6,333 bases of DNA, taken from an uncultured bacterium. Its GTDB lineage: Bacteria; Vulcanimicrobiota; Xenobia; Xenobiales; Xenobiaceae. How positions within the stretch are numbered: the stretch's first letter is position 1; every line of letters starts with the position of its first letter. A model generated the notes under the pieces. The model was not told where the DNA came from. It did no database searches and worked only from the letters and a program-made list of their open reading frames with translations. A program made the position numbers and the translations under genes. The stretch spans positions 1 to 6,333 of the forward strand of contig CAKTUZ010000050.1 of the NCBI GenBank assembly GCA_934621605.1, given 5' to 3'. Below, one piece after another: positions 5,174 through 6,333 of this stretch.

Positions 5174-6333
5174 AAGCTATGAATATTACCGTTACTGCAT
5201 AAGTATCGGTCTTTTTCCCGTTTTTATCAAGCAGCGTTGCGCGAATTGCAACACTGTCTCCGCTTTGTGCGGCAGAACCAGGCGTATATGTGCAAGTGCT
5301 CCCGTTTTTGCTTATGCTGCCGCGGGTACTTGCGCTGCCCATAAGTTCTTTTTCTTCAAGCGACGCGCCGCTTTTTTTGCTTGCAGCGGTAATTTCCCAT
5401 TCAATACCGCCGTTATCGGCTGCCGCAACATCCAAAAGCTCGGCATTAAGCGTTAAACTGCCGCTCTTTTGTATGGTTTCAAGTGCCTTATCTATTCTCA
5501 CCTGCGATACAGGCGCTTTTGTGGAATAAACATATACTCCGTACTCTCCGTCGATAGTATCGCTTATTGTTGCAGAGGATGCAAAGCTTTTATCCGAGCG
5601 TATTACAGTACCCTGAAGCTTGCGATTTTCGCTGTCGCTTAAAGTATCGCTGAAACGGTATCTGTAAAGCTTTCCGACCGCTTTATCAAGGTTGAGCTTG
5701 ATATTGCGTTCGCTGCCTGTCTTTTTCGCCTCAACAACAAAGGTGTAATTCCCGTCGCTGAGTTTGAATGAAGAAACACGCAGATCATCACCCTCCCAAA
5801 TGTTAAGCAACACATCGGAGTGAGCCGGAACATAACGGTCAAGCAGCGACACAAGCCGATAATTTGTGGTCACCTTATATTTATCAGCTATTTCGCCGAC
5901 GCTGAACAGCGCACCCGAACCGTCTGCAAATGTGTGTTCCTTTAAATAAGAGCCAGTGGCATAAAAGCTTGTTCCGTATTCCCATCCGCCGAGACCGTGC
6001 GCACCGGAATTTGCGGCTGCTATAAAATATGATGCGTAAGAGGTGTCCCAATCGCCCGGGGTAAGGGTATGTTCGTCATTCTGAGCATTCAAATCCGCGT
6101 CGCATGAGGCAGAGGAAGCAAAAAACTCTGTTATAAACGGTCTTCCCAAAAGCTCGCGAAAACGGTTTAAGAATGTATAAGCGTTATCGTAATCGCTGTA
6201 ACCGTAAATATCGGTTTTATCAATACCTTTTCCGTAATATCTATGTATTGACTGCTCGGTCGGGCGCTTATTGCCGAGAGTACCGACAAGCCCTTCATTA
6301 AGCCTCTTTACCCAATTTTCAAGGGTTTTACTT
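5172..6333 (-). CDS. Clan GH-A-like glycoside hydrolase, C-terminal part (5' end missing)
   Basis: The frame is open from the right window edge to TAA at 5172, giving 386 visible residues; the true start is outside. Residues 1-150 look like the second half of a TIM barrel. QSIHRYYGKG (27-36) fits a middle strand. RPFITEFFAS (64-73) fits strand 7, with Glu69 in TEF as candidate nucleophile, and GAHGLGGWEYG (110-120) fits the strand 8 loop with its usual Trp. Residues about 168-271 form a beta-sandwich of the kind that follows the barrel in many clan GH-A enzymes (DGNYTFVVEAKK, YGVYVYS). Residues about 276-384 look like an Ig-like domain (GGIEWEITA, GSISKNGSTCTYTPG, ending DTYAVTVIFIA). Only two Cys are visible, which fits an exported enzyme, but the signal region cannot be seen. 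A TTG at 6149 could be taken for a start, but it falls inside the barrel just before the TEF strand and the open frame goes on upstream, so it is internal. The family and substrate are not recognised; a retaining glycosidase of the GH5/GH30/GH39 type is the best guess. Confidence 0.8.
   Translation of the reverse strand, partial: SKTLENWVKRLNEGLVGTLGNKRPTEQSIHRYYGKGIDKTDIYGYSDYDNAYTFLNRFRELLGRPFITEFFASSASCDADLNAQNDEHTLTPGDWDTSYASYFIAAANSGAHGLGGWEYGTSFYATGSYLKEHTFADGSGALFSVGEIADKYKVTTNYRLVSLLDRYVPAHSDVLLNIWEGDDLRVSSFKLSDGNYTFVVEAKKTGSERNIKLNLDKAVGKLYRYRFSDTLSDSENRKLQGTVIRSDKSFASSATISDTIDGEYGVYVYSTKAPVSQVRIDKALETIQKSGSLTLNAELLDVAAADNGGIEWEITAASKKSGASLEEKELMGSASTRGSISKNGSTCTYTPGSAAQSGDSVAIRATLLDKNGKKTDTYAVTVIFIA

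Noticed and set aside
6147..6149. TTG at 6149 as the start of the right-hand hydrolase
   Set aside because: The frame stays open to the window edge and the upstream residues (QSIHRYYGKG, YTFLNRFRELLGRPF) fit a barrel; starting here would remove most of the catalytic domain.

Overview
The window is one tightly packed minus-strand block of three protein-coding genes that together cover almost all 6333 bases. In transcription order (right to left) they are: the 3' part of a glycoside hydrolase-like gene (6333 to 5172, 5' end outside the window); a complete gene for a 1424-residue secreted, membrane-anchored surface protein built from discoidin (F5/8 type C)-like modules (5157 to 883); and the 5' part of a second glycoside hydrolase-like gene (866 to 1, 3' end outside the window). 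The two gaps between genes are only 14 and 16 bases. No terminator or promoter is visible in them, so the three genes are probably one transcript, part of a longer operon that runs past both window edges.

Organism: a Gram-positive, low-to-moderate GC anaerobe of the Clostridia type is the best guess. The reasons are a near-perfect AAAGGAGG ribosome binding site, a Gram-positive style signal peptide, and a surface protein ending in a low-complexity Asn/Thr/Asp/Ser spacer, one membrane helix and a Lys-rich cytoplasmic tail. This is inference; nothing in the window fixes genus or species.

How the genes may work together: both outer genes look like clan GH-A (TIM-barrel) glycosidases. The right one shows the C-terminal half, with a candidate nucleophile in a TEF motif, a beta-sandwich and an Ig-like tail. 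The left one shows an accessory F5/8-like domain and the first strands of the barrel. The middle protein carries six F5/8-like modules, a fold often used to bind sugars, and no recognisable catalytic domain. The simplest model is a glycan-use operon in which the middle protein captures a complex glycan at the cell surface and the flanking enzymes cut it. The left enzyme has no signal peptide and is Cys-rich, so it may act in the cytoplasm. The substrate cannot be read from the sequence.

The most unusual element is the set of three N-terminal modules in the surface protein. They share a strict signature: a conserved Cys pair, an HYAV(F/Y)xS strand, an RGY motif and an EIG(M/L)(Y/F)GGT end. They may be a distinct discoidin-like subfamily. 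No RNA genes, CRISPR arrays, mobile elements or DNA-level repeats were seen.
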